DNA of 64,000 nt from contig NC_054537.1 of NCBI RefSeq assembly GCF_017654505.1, forward strand, positions 75,297,118-75,361,117, in the 5' to 3' direction. The stretch comes from Polyodon spathula. Its lineage: Eukaryota; Chordata; Actinopteri; Acipenseriformes; Polyodontidae. This document shows positions 63,701 through 64,000 of this stretch, piece after piece. The first letter of the stretch is position 1. Each line of letters begins with the position of its first letter. The position numbers were made by a program, and so were the translations under genes. The notes under the pieces are model-generated. The model was not told where the DNA came from, searched no databases, and saw only the letters and a list, made by a program, of their open reading frames with translations.

Positions 63701-64000
63701 TATGTGGGAGCATCCCAACTGCTTTCCACTCTAGTTTTCATACCAAAACCTCAAGTTTAAATAATGATTTTAAACTATTTTATTTATATGTATTTTTATT
63801 TATTTTTACAGATTTTTAACAATAAACAAACACCAACGAGCAGGCCTAATTATGATAAAAATGAAAAATAAATGTAACAAATATTGTCTATAAACCAATA
63901 CACACGAGGTTAAGCTTAACATAACACAAATTATAGTGCGTCACACAATATCAAATAGACCACTGCAGCTGCTGTAGATGTCCAAGCTGTTATCGCTGAT

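Overview
This is AT-rich vertebrate DNA that lies almost entirely in introns of one minus-strand gene. The only convincing host coding sequence is three spliced exons: 61590-61673, 61103-61223 and 43159-43337. Each has consensus splice sites, and their phases join in order (1 to 1, 1 to 2, 2 to 1). Together they encode 128 residues with consecutive C2H2 zinc fingers. I recognise the order and wording of these fingers as the C-terminal finger block of ZNF407. Upstream exons lie beyond the right edge. The long C-terminal exon expected after these fingers is absent, so positions 1-43158 appear to be a downstream intron of more than 43 kb. Nearly all other ORFs are chance reading of non-coding DNA or microsatellites.

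The transposon mix (DIRS tyrosine-recombinase retroelements, a Penelope-like element, piggyBac, pogo/Tigger, several hAT lineages, Tc1/mariner) points to a fish or other lower vertebrate. A tRNA-derived SINE at 28.6 kb resembles, from memory, SINEs of sturgeon and paddlefish, so an early-branching ray-finned fish is my best guess. That is inference.

Layout. 1-11.7 kb: intron with microsatellites. 11.7-14 kb: two MITE-like elements. 16.36-19.19 kb: a pogo/Tigger-like element split by a 2.05 kb piggyBac element with TTAA target duplications. 24.7-25.2 kb: a Tc1-type MITE. 25.9-27.5 kb: a collapsed DIRS element on the minus strand. 27.8-28.7 kb: a pogo remnant and a SINE. 29.4-31.55 kb: a decayed ZMYM/TTF-type hAT transposase. 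32.7 kb: an imperfect hairpin. 35.5-36.7 kb: a non-autonomous hAT with an exact 8-bp target duplication. 43.2 kb: a znf407 exon. 46.3-46.9 kb: a hAT deletion derivative. 49.9-52.8 kb: a rearranged Tc1, a Penelope-like fragment and the 5' part of a DIRS element, which forms a GC-rich island. 54.2-55.8 kb: a CGGBP1-related hAT. 57.8-59.1 kb: a BED-finger hAT. 61.1-61.7 kb: two znf407 exons. 63.65 kb: a 47-bp palindrome made only of pogo-type ends.

No operon, CRISPR array, rRNA or functional tRNA gene is present. The main interest is the nested and internally collapsed transposon structures, and the exon layout of znf407. I found no convincing new host system. All database identities are from pattern recognition without searches.
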